Part shown: positions 15,094-24,147 of the stretch, piece by piece | Numbering within the stretch: position 1 is the stretch's first letter | How the letters are laid out: every line of letters starts with the position of its first letter | Source of the DNA: Candidatus Cryptobacteroides choladohippi | GTDB lineage: Bacteria; Bacteroidota; Bacteroidia; Bacteroidales; UBA932 | Reading direction: 5' to 3' | Assembly (NCBI GenBank): GCA_018065985.1 | Contig: JAGHSF010000023.1 | Coordinates: forward strand, 1 to 41,123 | DNA length: 41,123 nucleotides | The notes under the pieces: generated by a model | Told to the model about the DNA's origin: nothing | Seen by the model: the letters and a program-made list of their open reading frames with translations, nothing else | Database searches by the model: none | Position numbers and translations under genes: made by a program

Positions 15094-16362
15094 ATGGTAC
15101 GCGTCAAACCTTTTGCGGCAATCCGTCCCGCCAAGGGCCTCACAACCGAAGTGGCCGCACCCCCTTATGATGTTCTCGATTCGGCAGAAGCTGCTGCGAT
15201 GGCCGGAGAGAAGTCGCTCCTGCACATTACAAAGCCGGAGATAGACTTCAGCCCCATTGCAGGGGAGCACGAGCAGCGCACATACGACAAAGCGGTCGAA
15301 AACTTCAGGCTCTGGCAGGAGCGCGGCTGGCTGGTGCGAGATCCCAAGCCCTGCTACTATGTCTATTCCCAGACCATGGGCGAGCGCACCCAGTACGGTC
15401 TGGTGCTCTGTGCTCATACCGACGACTATGCCAGCGGCGTGATCAAGAAGCACGAGCTGACCCGCAAGGACAAGGAGGACGACCGCATGGTTCACGTGCG
15501 CATCCAGAATGCCAACATCGAGCCCGTATTCTTCTCGTACAAGGACAATGATGAGCTGAACCGCATCGTCGCCGACGCTGTGGCGAAGCCTTCGGAGTTC
15601 AGCTTTTCCGATGAGAACGGGTTCGGCCATGAGCTCTGGGTGATCGGCGACGATGCCGTCATAGCACGCATCACCGAGATATTTACAAACGAGATAGATG
15701 CCTTCTATGTGGCTGACGGTCATCATCGTACAGCCGCTGCCGCCCGTGTCGGCGCAGAGAAGAGGGCGCAGAATCCCCATCATACCGGCAATGAGGAGTA
15801 CAATTTCTTCATGGCCGTATGCTTCCCTGAAACACATCTCAAGATACTGGACTACAACCGTCTCGTCAAGGACCTTGGCTGTTATTCCGAGGCGGATTTC
15901 CTGAAGGCCCTGGAAGAGGATTTCGAGGTCAGTCTCGTATCCAAGCCCCGCTGCGGCCGCCCTGCAAAACCATATGCTCCCTCGCAGCTCCACAACTTCT
16001 CGATGTATCTGGGAGGCCGGTGGTACAGCCTGAATGCGAAGCCGGGCCGGTACGACGATGCTGATCCCATAGGGGTGCTGGATGTGACCATCCTCAGCAA
16101 TCTTGTGCTCGACAAGCTCCTTGGCATCAAGGATCTGCGCACTGACAGACGCATCGACTTCGTGGGTGGAATCAGAGGCCTTGGCGAACTTCAGCGCCGT
16201 GTCGACAGCGGCGGGATGAAGGTCGCATTCGCACTTTATCCTGTTTCGATGACGCAGCTCATCAATATCGCCGACAGCGGCAAGATCATGCCGCCCAAGA
16301 CGACGTGGTTTGAGCCCAAACTCCGTTCAGGACTTGCAATTCATACTTTGGACCAACAATGA
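15094..16362 (+). CDS. DUF1015-family protein next to serC-serA
   Basis: The 422-aa protein matches the DUF1015 family from its first residues (MVRVKPFAAIRPAKGL, then EVAAPPYDVLDSAEA). It carries the block VADGHHRTAAAAR with Asp208-Gly-His-His-Arg212. A DGHHR-type signature is reminiscent of ParB/sulfiredoxin-fold serine kinases such as SerK and SbnI, so a role in serine phosphate metabolism is possible, but this is inference. Its position directly after serC-serA in a window without serB points the same way. No signal peptide or membrane segment is seen. The stop overlaps the recQ start by 4 nt (ATGA). Confidence 0.88.
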   Translation: MVRVKPFAAIRPAKGLTTEVAAPPYDVLDSAEAAAMAGEKSLLHITKPEIDFSPIAGEHEQRTYDKAVENFRLWQERGWLVRDPKPCYYVYSQTMGERTQYGLVLCAHTDDYASGVIKKHELTRKDKEDDRMVHVRIQNANIEPVFFSYKDNDELNRIVADAVAKPSEFSFSDENGFGHELWVIGDDAVIARITEIFTNEIDAFYVADGHHRTAAAARVGAEKRAQNPHHTGNEEYNFFMAVCFPETHLKILDYNRLVKDLGCYSEADFLKALEEDFEVSLVSKPRCGRPAKPYAPSQLHNFSMYLGGRWYSLNAKPGRYDDADPIGVLDVTILSNLVLDKLLGIKDLRTDRRIDFVGGIRGLGELQRRVDSGGMKVAFALYPVSMTQLINIADSGKIMPPKTTWFEPKLRSGLAIHTLDQQ

Positions 16363-18572
16363 CCCCGGATCCCGTACAGATTCACAAGACTTTGAAAGAT
16401 TTCTTCGGATATGATTCTTTCAAGGCTGACCAGGAGGAGATTATCAACCATCTGATCTCCGGAGGTGACGCGTTTGTTCTCATGCCTACAGGCGGAGGCA
16501 AGTCGCTGTGCTACCAGCTGCCGGCTCTCGTCATGGAGGGCACTGCGGTGGTCATCTCTCCTCTCATTGCGCTGATGAAGAACCAGGTGGACCTTCTCCG
16601 CGGGTTCGAGTCGGGGAACGGCACGGGAAGCGTCGCGCATTTCCTGAACTCATCCTTGAGCAAGTATCAGATCGATGAGGTGCGTGCTGATCTGATTGCC
16701 GGCAGGACCAAGATACTTTACGTGGCCCCCGAGTCCTTGACAAAGGAGGAGAACGTGCACATGCTGCGTGGGGTCAAGGTCTCCTTCTATGCAATCGACG
16801 AAGCGCACTGCATCTCCGAGTGGGGGCATGATTTCCGGCCCGAGTACAGGCGCATACGCGCTCTCGTGGAGCAGATAGGAAGAGCACCCATCATAGCACT
16901 CACGGCCACGGCCACACCCAAGGTGCAGTCGGATATCCTCAAGAATCTCGGCATTCCCGAGGCCAGGGTGTTCAAGTCTTCATTCAACCGCCCGAACCTG
17001 TACTACGAGATAAGGGACAAGGTGGCACCGGAGAAAGACATAATCAGATACATACGCAGCAATCCCGGCAAGTCCGGCATCATCTACTGCCTGAGCCGCA
17101 AGAAGGTGGAGGAACTTTCCGAGCTCCTGTGCATCAACGGAATAAAGGCGAGACCGTATCATGCCGGCCTGGACGCCAAGGTGAGGGCCGAGAACCAGGA
17201 TGCCTTCCTGATGGAGGAGGTGCAGGTGATTGTGGCCACCATAGCCTTCGGCATGGGCATAGACAAGCCCGACGTGCGCTTCGTGATACATTACGACATT
17301 CCCAAAAGCATCGAGAGCTACTATCAGGAGACAGGACGCGCAGGGCGTGACGGCCAGGAGGGCATCTGCATAGCATACTACAGCTACAAGGACATCCAGA
17401 AACTGGAGAAGTTCATGCAGGGAAAGCCCATTTCCGAACAGGAGATATCCCGTCAGCTGCTGGGTGAGGTTGTGGCATACGCTGAGAGCAGCCAGTGCCG
17501 CAGAAAGCTGCTGCTCAATTACTTCGGCGAGGATTATCTCGAAGACAACTGCCACTGCTGCGACAACTGCCTGCATCCCAGGCAGACTTTCGACGGCAGG
17601 GCCGAGATGAAACTTGTCATCGAACTCATAGAATCTCTTCCGGAGCATTTCAAGGCCGATCACCTGGCCTGCATCCTGGCAGGCGTTTCCAATGCTCTGA
17701 TCAAGTCATACAGACATGACGAACTGGAGTTCTTCGGAGCCGGTTCGGAACATACCGACAAGTTCTGGTGCACCGTGATCCATCAGGGCCTCACTCTGCA
17801 TCTGCTGGGCAAGGAAATAGAGAGCTACGGCCTCATTTATGTCACCGACGACGGCCGCCGTTTCTTCAAGGAGCCGTTTGCGCTCGAGCTTGTGGAAGAC
17901 CGCAAGTTCTCCGACGGAACTGCCGACAGCGATGACGACGATCCGGCTGCCGTGGCAGCATCGCGCGGTGGCGGCGGAGGCGACCCTGTGCTTCTGAGCA
18001 TGCTAAAGGACCTTCGCAGAGACCTCGCCAAGCGTCTCAAGCTGCAGCCCTGGATACTTTTCGGCGACCCGGCACTCGAGGATATGTCGATACTGTATCC
18101 CATCACCCTCGCCGAGCTCAAGAACTGCCAGGGCGTGGGAGAGGGCAAGGCAAGGAAGTTCGGTTCGGAGTTCGTCGCCCTCATACGCAAATATGTCGAG
18201 GAGAACGAGATAGAGAGGCCTGACGACTTCGTGCTCAAGTCCGCGCCTTCGAAGAGCAGCAACAAGCAGTTCATCATCCAGAGCATCGACCGCCGCATGG
18301 AACTCGAGGACATAGCCGAGGCCCGCGGTCTCGACATGGACGAGCTTATGACCGAGATAGAGGCCATCGTGGCTACGGGTACCCAGCTCAACCTTGATTA
18401 TTACATAGAAGAAAACCTTGATGACTACATAGTTGAGGAAATCTACGACTATTTCAAGGAAGACGCCGAATCTGATTCCGTCCAGGAGGCGATAAAGGAG
18501 CTCGGAGCAGATTATGATGAGCTTGAAGTCAGACTTGTAAGAATAAAATTCCTTTGCGAAATCGCCTCTTAA
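16359..18572 (+). CDS. recQ: ATP-dependent DNA helicase RecQ
   Basis: RecQ is a 3'-5' helicase for recombination and replication-fork repair. The 737-aa protein has the Q/0 region (FFGYDSFKADQEEII), Walker A PTGGGKS (43-49), the DEAH box (147-150) followed by CISEWGHDFRPEY, motif VI (QETGRAGRDG), and an RQC zinc site with four cysteines (QCRRKLLLNYFGEDYLED, then C-HCCDNC). An HRDC-like domain lies around residues 545-610 (LLKDLRRDLAKRL, LKNCQGVGEGKA). A further tail of about 100 acidic, helical residues extends past HRDC; I do not recognise it beyond being common in this phylum. It is coupled to DUF1015 by a 4-nt overlap. Confidence 0.95.
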   Translation: MTPDPVQIHKTLKDFFGYDSFKADQEEIINHLISGGDAFVLMPTGGGKSLCYQLPALVMEGTAVVISPLIALMKNQVDLLRGFESGNGTGSVAHFLNSSLSKYQIDEVRADLIAGRTKILYVAPESLTKEENVHMLRGVKVSFYAIDEAHCISEWGHDFRPEYRRIRALVEQIGRAPIIALTATATPKVQSDILKNLGIPEARVFKSSFNRPNLYYEIRDKVAPEKDIIRYIRSNPGKSGIIYCLSRKKVEELSELLCINGIKARPYHAGLDAKVRAENQDAFLMEEVQVIVATIAFGMGIDKPDVRFVIHYDIPKSIESYYQETGRAGRDGQEGICIAYYSYKDIQKLEKFMQGKPISEQEISRQLLGEVVAYAESSQCRRKLLLNYFGEDYLEDNCHCCDNCLHPRQTFDGRAEMKLVIELIESLPEHFKADHLACILAGVSNALIKSYRHDELEFFGAGSEHTDKFWCTVIHQGLTLHLLGKEIESYGLIYVTDDGRRFFKEPFALELVEDRKFSDGTADSDDDDPAAVAASRGGGGGDPVLLSMLKDLRRDLAKRLKLQPWILFGDPALEDMSILYPITLAELKNCQGVGEGKARKFGSEFVALIRKYVEENEIERPDDFVLKSAPSKSSNKQFIIQSIDRRMELEDIAEARGLDMDELMTEIEAIVATGTQLNLDYYIEENLDDYIVEEIYDYFKEDAESDSVQEAIKELGADYDELEVRLVRIKFLCEIAS

Positions 18573-18588
18573 GTAGTACTTTTGTACT
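18553..18588 (+). promoter_or_regulatory. Leaderless-type promoter of dnaG inside the recQ 3' end
   Basis: TTTG (18553-18556), a 20-nt spacer and TACTTTTG (18577-18584) match the full Bacteroidetes consensus. The -33 element is inside the recQ coding region. The dnaG ATG comes 6 nt after the box, so the predicted transcript starts at or within a few nt of the start codon. A 5-bp inverted repeat (AGTAC-TTTT-GTACT, 18575-18588) covers the -7 box. Confidence 0.8.
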
Positions 18589-18590
18589 CT

Positions 18591-20519
18591 ATGATTCCTC
18601 AGGAGACGGTAAACCTCATTCTGGATACTGCCCAGATTGCCGATGTCGTAAGTGACTACGTGACGCTCAGGCGCCGCGGAGCCAACCTCGTGGCTTGCTG
18701 TCCCTTCCACAACGAGAAGACCCCGTCTTTCTACGTGTCCCCGGCAAAGGGGATATACAAGTGCTTCGGCTGCGGAAAATCCGGCACGGCTGTAGGCTTT
18801 GTGATGGAGCAGGAGCATTGCACCTATGCGGAGGCTCTGCGCTATCTTGCCCGCAGGTACAACATCGAGATTCAGGAGCGCGAGGAGACTCCTGAAGAGA
18901 TCTCCCGCCGCCAGCACAGCGAAAGTCTGCTTCTGGTCAGCGAGTTTGCGCAGAAGTTCTACGCATCCCAGCTCTCCCAGCCCGGCGAAGGCAGGAGTAT
19001 CGGACTTTCATATTATCGCAGCAGGGGAATAGAAGACGCCACCATAGCACGCTTCGGGCTCGGATGGGCCCCCAGAGGCCGTACAGCCCTCATCGAGGCT
19101 GCTGCTGCAGCAGGATACAGGACCGAATATCTGATCGATGCCGGCCTTGCCGTGGCAAGGGAAGATGGCACCGTGGTGGACAAGTTCCATGAGAGGGTGA
19201 TGTTCCCCATCCATTCGGTCAGCGGCCGCGTCGTGGCGTTCAGCGGACGTACCCTGCATGCCGACAATCCTGCCAAGTACGTCAATTCGCCTGAAACCGA
19301 GATATACGTCAAGAGCCGGAACCTCCTTGGAATCTATTTCGCCAAATCCGAGATCTCGCGGCTCGACAAATGCATACTTGTAGAGGGAAACGTCGACATG
19401 GTGATGATGCACCAGCTGGGAATCACCAATGTGGTGGCATCGTGCGGAACTTCCCTCACCATGGAACAGATACGCCTGATTCACAAGTTCACCCAGAACA
19501 TCACCATCATGTATGACGGTGACTCTGCGGGAATCCATGCAGCACTCAGAGGCATAGACATGATTCTTGCCGAGGGCATGAATGTGAAGATTGTGCTGCT
19601 CCCGGACGGGGAGGATCCCGATTCCTTCTCACGCAGCCATACCCTGGACCAGGTGCAGGCCTTCATCTCTGAGGGCGAGAAGGACTTCGTCATGTTCAAG
19701 ACCGAGCTTCTTCTCGACGAGGCGGCAGGCGACCCGCTCAAGAAGGCGAACCTCATCAACGACATCGCCGACACCATCTCGAAGATTCCCGACCCTGTGA
19801 AACGCTCCACCTATGTGGAGGCTACATCCCAGAAGTTCGGCATCGAGGCCCAGATACTTTTCGACAGGATTTCGAAGGAGCGCCGCGCACCGGCAGGCCC
19901 CGAGAGGGCGCCCCAGGTACAGGTGCAGCCCGCCGAGACTCCGGTATGGGAACCGGAGAACCGCACCCTCGCGCTTGCAGAGCAGGACCTGCTGTCCTTC
20001 CTCCTCACCAACGGGTGCAATCCGCTGGAATTCGAGAGCGATTCGCAATATTACCTTGGAGACTCCGTTCCCAGAGCCAGTGTGGCCGACTTCATCAGGG
20101 ATGCCCTGGAAGGCGACGGCACAAGCTTCGCCAACTCGGTGTACCGCAGGGCCTATGACGCATACATGCAGATGTACGACGAGGGCCTCGTGCAGGAAGA
20201 CATTGTCAGGCGTCTTCTGGATTCTCCGGATCGCGTCATGGCCGACGTGTGCGCATCGCTGTCGTCACAGAAGTACCGTCTGACCGTGAGCGCTTTCGAG
20301 AATGCCCTGACCACAACCGCGTCATGGCTCGTTGTGCAGGTGCCGAAGGCGATACTGATATACAACGAACGCCGTCTGCATGACCGCATCGACGGCATAC
20401 GCCGGAGCCTGAAGACTGCATCCGAGCAGGAGCAGCTGGAGCTCATGCAGCAGCTGGTAAAGCTGCAGACTGCCCAGCGCAGGATCAGGCAGATGGCTGG
20501 AAGAGAAAAAACATTATAG
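18591..20519 (+). CDS. dnaG: DNA primase DnaG
   Basis: DnaG makes RNA primers for replication. The 642-aa protein has the N-terminal CHC2 zinc ribbon (CCPFHNEKTPSFYVSP, then YKCFGCGKSG, about residues 37-66), the central RNA-polymerase domain with the TOPRIM glutamate Glu265 in VEGNVDMVMMHQLG and the metal aspartates in MYDGDSAGIHAALRG, and a C-terminal helicase-interacting region. An upstream in-frame TTG (18582) overlaps the -7 box, so ATG 18591 is the start. Its promoter is described separately. A linker near residue 430 (PAGPERAPQVQVQPAETP) is Pro/Glu rich. metG starts 6 nt after the stop. Confidence 0.96.
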   Translation: MIPQETVNLILDTAQIADVVSDYVTLRRRGANLVACCPFHNEKTPSFYVSPAKGIYKCFGCGKSGTAVGFVMEQEHCTYAEALRYLARRYNIEIQEREETPEEISRRQHSESLLLVSEFAQKFYASQLSQPGEGRSIGLSYYRSRGIEDATIARFGLGWAPRGRTALIEAAAAAGYRTEYLIDAGLAVAREDGTVVDKFHERVMFPIHSVSGRVVAFSGRTLHADNPAKYVNSPETEIYVKSRNLLGIYFAKSEISRLDKCILVEGNVDMVMMHQLGITNVVASCGTSLTMEQIRLIHKFTQNITIMYDGDSAGIHAALRGIDMILAEGMNVKIVLLPDGEDPDSFSRSHTLDQVQAFISEGEKDFVMFKTELLLDEAAGDPLKKANLINDIADTISKIPDPVKRSTYVEATSQKFGIEAQILFDRISKERRAPAGPERAPQVQVQPAETPVWEPENRTLALAEQDLLSFLLTNGCNPLEFESDSQYYLGDSVPRASVADFIRDALEGDGTSFANSVYRRAYDAYMQMYDEGLVQEDIVRRLLDSPDRVMADVCASLSSQKYRLTVSAFENALTTTASWLVVQVPKAILIYNERRLHDRIDGIRRSLKTASEQEQLELMQQLVKLQTAQRRIRQMAGREKTL

Positions 20520-20525
20520 ACAGAT

Positions 20526-22730
20526 ATGGAAAAGAATTTCAAAAGAACGCTCGTAACCTGTGCGTTGCCGTATGCGAACGGCCCTGTCCACATCGGACAT
20601 CTTGCCGGCGTGTATGTCCCGGCCGATATCTATGTGAGGTATCTCAGGCTCAGGGGCGAGGATGTGCTTTATGTCTGCGGCTCCGATGAGCACGGCGTGC
20701 CCATCACCATCAAGGCCAAGCAGCAGAACTGCACACCGCAGGACATCGTGGACAAGTATCACAGAATCATAAAGGATTCCTTTACAGGACTCGGAATCAA
20801 TTTCGATATCTATGGCCGTACATCTTCGGATGTGCATGACAGGAATGCGTCACAGTTCTTCCGCAAGCTCTATGACGAGGGCAAGTTCGTCACCCGCGAG
20901 AGCGAGCAGTACTATGACCCGGAGGCAAAGACCTTCCTTGCCGACAGGTATATCGTGGGCACCTGCCCCAAGTGCGGAGCGGAAGGAGCTTACGGCGACC
21001 AGTGCGAGAAGTGCGGAAGCACGCTCAGCCCCGAGGAACTCATCAACCCGAAGAGCAAGCTCAGCGGTGCCGAGCCTGTAAAGAAAAAGACCTCCCACTG
21101 GTATCTGCCTCTCGACCAGTATGAGAAGTGGCTGGGCGAGTGGATACTCGACGGTCACAAGGAGTGGCGCTCAAACGTATACGGCCAGGTGAAGAGCTGG
21201 CTTGACGGTGGCCTTCAGCCCCGTGCTGTAAGCCGAGACCTCGACTGGGGTGTCCCTGTGCCCGTAGAGGGCGCTGAGGGCAAGGTCCTCTACGTGTGGT
21301 TCGACGCTCCCATCGGATATGTTTCCAATACCCAGGAGCTTCTTCCCCAGAGCTGGGAGAAGTGGTGGAAGAGTGAGGATACCAAACTCGTTCACTTTAT
21401 CGGAAAGGACAACATCGTCTTCCACTGTATCGTGTTCCCCTCTATGCTCAAGGCATACGGCGATGGCTATATCCTTCCGGAGAACGTTCCCGCCAACGAA
21501 TTCCTCAACCTCGAGGGCGACAAGATCTCGACTTCGCGCAACTGGGCAGTATGGGCTCACGAATATCTCCAGGACTTCCCCGGAAAGCAGGACGTCATGC
21601 GTTACGTGCTCACCGCCAATGCCCCCGAGACCAAGGATAACGACTTCAGCTGGAAAGATTTCCAGACCCGCAACAACTCGGAGCTCGTGGCCATCTTCGG
21701 CAACTTCGTGAACCGTGCCGTAGTGCTCACCCACAAGTACTTCGAGGGCAAGGTGCCCGCCTGCGGCGAGCTTCAGGACGTTGACCGCGAGACACTCGCG
21801 CAGATCCCTGAACTCAAGGCTTCGATGGAAAGGAATCTCGACAACTACCATTTCCGCGAGGCCCTCAAGGACGCTATGGCCATCGCACGTCTCGGTAACA
21901 AGTACATCTCCGACACCGAGCCCTGGAAAGTCGCAAAGACCGACATGGCCCGCACTGCCACAATCCTGAATGTCAGCCTTCAGATCTGTGCCGACCTCGC
22001 CATCGCCTTCGAGCCGTTCACTCCGTTTGCGGCCGAGAAGCTCCGCAAGATGCTCGGCGTATGCATCTGCGCAGGCATCGACCACCGCAAGGGTGAGCAG
22101 GAGACCGTGAATACCTACAAGCAGGGAGAGGGCTGCGCCCTTCATACCGTATCGTCCGCAGAGGTGCCTGCCGACGCGCGCACATCATGCCCCGGCGCTG
22201 ACGGATGCACCTGCCTCAGCTGGGATCTCCTCGGTACGGACAACATTCTTCCCGAGGGTCATCAGCTTGCACAGGCCGAACTCCTCTTCGCGAAGATCGA
22301 GGACGACGCCATCGATGCCCAGCTCGCCCGTCTCGACGCAATCCGTGCCGAGCGTGAGGCTGCCGCAAAGGCGGAGGCTGCAAAGCAGGTCGCTCCCCAG
22401 AAGGAAGAGTGCAGTTTCGAGGAATTCGAGAAGATGGACATACGCACCGCCACCGTGCTCGAGGCTGTGAAGGTTCCCAAGACCGACAAGCTGCTCAAGC
22501 TGACCATCGACACCGGCATCGACAAGAGGACCATCGTATCAGGCATCGCCGAGTACTATGCCCCGGAGGATATGCTCGGAAAGCAGATCTGCATACTTGC
22601 AAACCTCAAGCCCCGCACCATACGCGGCATAGAGAGCCATGGAATGATACTCATGGCCAGACAGGGAGACGGCAAGATGCGCTTCATCACCCCTCAGGAG
22701 GTGCTTGCGAACGGTGCGCAGATAGGCTAG
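20526..22730 (+). CDS. metG: Methionyl-tRNA synthetase with C-terminal Trbp111-like domain and an unusual Cys-rich insertion
   Basis: It charges tRNA-Met with methionine. The 734-aa protein has HIGH (22-25, in [14 protein letters not shown]), a zinc knuckle ([19 protein letters not shown]), the KMSKS-equivalent KISTS (333-337) and a C-terminal EMAP/Trbp111 tRNA-binding domain from about residue 630 ([20 protein letters not shown]). Between the anticodon-binding helices ([10 protein letters not shown]) and [17 protein letters not shown] sits a segment of about 55 residues (511-566) with six cysteines and two histidines that I do not expect in this family; from memory, Bacteroides MetG is shorter by about that amount. 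The stop is 1 nt from the stop of the convergent methyltransferase gene. Confidence 0.95.
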   Translation: MEKNFKRTLVTCALPYANGPVHIGHLAGVYVPADIYVRYLRLRGEDVLYVCGSDEHGVPITIKAKQQNCTPQDIVDKYHRIIKDSFTGLGINFDIYGRTSSDVHDRNASQFFRKLYDEGKFVTRESEQYYDPEAKTFLADRYIVGTCPKCGAEGAYGDQCEKCGSTLSPEELINPKSKLSGAEPVKKKTSHWYLPLDQYEKWLGEWILDGHKEWRSNVYGQVKSWLDGGLQPRAVSRDLDWGVPVPVEGAEGKVLYVWFDAPIGYVSNTQELLPQSWEKWWKSEDTKLVHFIGKDNIVFHCIVFPSMLKAYGDGYILPENVPANEFLNLEGDKISTSRNWAVWAHEYLQDFPGKQDVMRYVLTANAPETKDNDFSWKDFQTRNNSELVAIFGNFVNRAVVLTHKYFEGKVPACGELQDVDRETLAQIPELKASMERNLDNYHFREALKDAMAIARLGNKYISDTEPWKVAKTDMARTATILNVSLQICADLAIAFEPFTPFAAEKLRKMLGVCICAGIDHRKGEQETVNTYKQGEGCALHTVSSAEVPADARTSCPGADGCTCLSWDLLGTDNILPEGHQLAQAELLFAKIEDDAIDAQLARLDAIRAEREAAAKAEAAKQVAPQKEECSFEEFEKMDIRTATVLEAVKVPKTDKLLKLTIDTGIDKRTIVSGIAEYYAPEDMLGKQICILANLKPRTIRGIESHGMILMARQGDGKMRFITPQEVLANGAQIG

Positions 22731-22731
22731 G

Positions 22732-23367
22732 CTATTTCTTTCTGATCAGAGACAGACCGTCTTTGAGCGGTATCATGACGACCTCCACACGGGGGTCGTC
22801 TTTCATTATGTCATTGAATGTCAGAAGACCGCGGGTCTGTGCGTCCTGCGGCAGGGGGTCTGCATAGACTTTCCCTCCCAGCATGACATCGTCGGCTACC
22901 AGGAGGCCCCCCTGGCGTAGAAGGGGGAATACGAGCTCGAAGTACTCCGGGTACTCCCGCTTGTTGGCGTCGATGAACACCAGGTCATAGACCTTGGGGG
23001 CAAGAGAACCCAAAGTCTTGCGTGCGTCCCCGATGTGCAGGGTGATCCTGTCCTGCACTCCGGCGCGTTCCCAGCCGGCACGCATCAGGTCCTCGAGCTC
23101 GTCGTTGATTTCCAGTGCGTCGATGTGGCCGCCCTCGGGAAGCCCAAGGGCCATGCAGGCGGTGCTGTAGCCGGTGAATGAGCCGATTTCAAGGACGTTG
23201 CGGGCACCGGAGATCTCGACCAGCATCTTCAGCAGACTGCCCTGCACTTTGCCGCTGAGCATCTGCGGATAGTTGGTGTGGATGCCCGTCTGCTTCTCTA
23301 TCCAGTCGAGAGCCTCGGGGAGGGGACTGGTGTGTTCGCGGAGATACCTATCTGACAACGGTTCCAT
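22732..23367 (-). CDS. O-methyltransferase, class I SAM-dependent (caffeoyl-CoA OMT-like)
   Basis: The 211-aa protein has the SAM-binding glycine motif VLEIGSFTGYSTACMA, the acidic ribose-binding segment IDALEINDE and the metal-site region VFIDANKREYPEYFE, followed by GGLLVADDV. This is the layout of the cation-dependent O-methyltransferase-3 family. The start ATG 23367 gives MEPLSDRYLREHTSPLP, typical for the family; an earlier start would encode a Ser/Thr-rich stretch in a shadow frame of the upstream gene. Its first 20 nt overlap the end of the upstream leftward gene. The substrate is unknown. Confidence 0.9.
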   Translation of the reverse strand: MEPLSDRYLREHTSPLPEALDWIEKQTGIHTNYPQMLSGKVQGSLLKMLVEISGARNVLEIGSFTGYSTACMALGLPEGGHIDALEINDELEDLMRAGWERAGVQDRITLHIGDARKTLGSLAPKVYDLVFIDANKREYPEYFELVFPLLRQGGLLVADDVMLGGKVYADPLPQDAQTRGLLTFNDIMKDDPRVEVVMIPLKDGLSLIRKK

Positions 23368-24106
23368 TGCGCTTCTCGAATTCCTTTGCCTCGTTGTCGG
23401 TGAAGTATCTGTCGGCAATCTGTCTGTAGTGCAGCTGCTTGAAGTAGTACAGCTCGTGGGTGTCGGCGCTGATGAGCATGCGGTAGCAGTAGCTCTTCTT
23501 GGTGATGTTGATGGGGGATATGATGATGCCGCAGACTGCATCGGCCCTGCCTTCGTTCATTGCCTTGTCGGCCTCTGTGGGGTTCATGTAGACCGTCTTT
23601 CCCTTGAGCTGGCCGCTGCTGAAAGACGACAGGCTGGCATATCCGACCATGTCCGACTCTATGGAAGCCTCGGTGAAGTTTTGGAGCACGTCCACAATCG
23701 CGCCCAGGAAACTGAACTCCTGGCCGGTGGAGGCGCCGTCGGCCGCGAACGGCAGGCTGACCACCTCGAACGGACGGTGGAGCATGTCGGCATTCTCGTT
23801 GCCGCCTCTTGAGAGCTGCATGAATGCAACGTCCTCCTTGATCACAAGGCTGAGGAAGAAGTAGTTGTTGTTACCCTTGATCTGGGCGTATTCTTCCGAA
23901 GTGCAGAATTCGAACGGGGAGATTCTCCACCTGCTCATTATCTCTTCCTTGAAGGTCAGTGCGAGCATGGATTCTCCGTCCACGACCACTTTGGTGATCC
24001 TGTTACTGAAGTCCTCCATCCTTGCCTTCTTTGTATAAACCTTTCCCTGGCCCCAGCACAATGCGGGGAGAATGGCCAGTACCGCTATCAAGATAATTTT
24101 TTTCAT
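23348..24106 (-). CDS. Secreted protein of unknown function, conserved position next to dnaX
   Basis: I do not recognise the fold. The 252-aa protein starts with a signal peptide (MKKIILIAVLAILPALCWGQ, cleavage likely after the Gly-Gln region) and has no further membrane segment, so it is probably periplasmic. The mature part is mixed alpha/beta with few cysteines. It ends 20 nt inside the O-methyltransferase gene and is divergent from dnaX. A TTG at 24109 also lies in frame, but ATG 24106 is the natural start. The -7 box TAACTTTG (complement of 24112-24119) ends 5 nt before the ATG, so the message may be leaderless. Confidence 0.75.
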   Translation of the reverse strand: MKKIILIAVLAILPALCWGQGKVYTKKARMEDFSNRITKVVVDGESMLALTFKEEIMSRWRISPFEFCTSEEYAQIKGNNNYFFLSLVIKEDVAFMQLSRGGNENADMLHRPFEVVSLPFAADGASTGQEFSFLGAIVDVLQNFTEASIESDMVGYASLSSFSSGQLKGKTVYMNPTEADKAMNEGRADAVCGIIISPINITKKSYCYRMLISADTHELYYFKQLHYRQIADRYFTDNEAKEFEKRNGTVVR

Positions 24107-24111
24107 CAACG

Positions 24112-24141
24112 CAAAGTTACTGAATTATTTCATTAAATTTG
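24112..24141. promoter_or_regulatory. Divergent -7 boxes between the secreted protein gene and dnaX
   Basis: The minus strand reads TAACTTTG (complement of 24112-24119) and the plus strand reads TAAATTTG (24134-24141), pointing outward with 14 bp between. The distance from each box to its ATG is 5 nt (minus) and 6 nt (dnaX), predicting leaderless or nearly leaderless transcripts in both directions. No convincing -33 elements are visible. Confidence 0.7.
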
Positions 24142-24147
24142 TAGTCT

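Noticed and set aside
21171..22145. Long antisense open frame (324 codons) opposite metG, and similar ones opposite dnaX, DUF1015 and the histidine kinase
   Set aside because: They lie fully inside well-identified genes, show the composition expected of reverse frames in GC-rich coding DNA, and have no recognisable domains or promoters.
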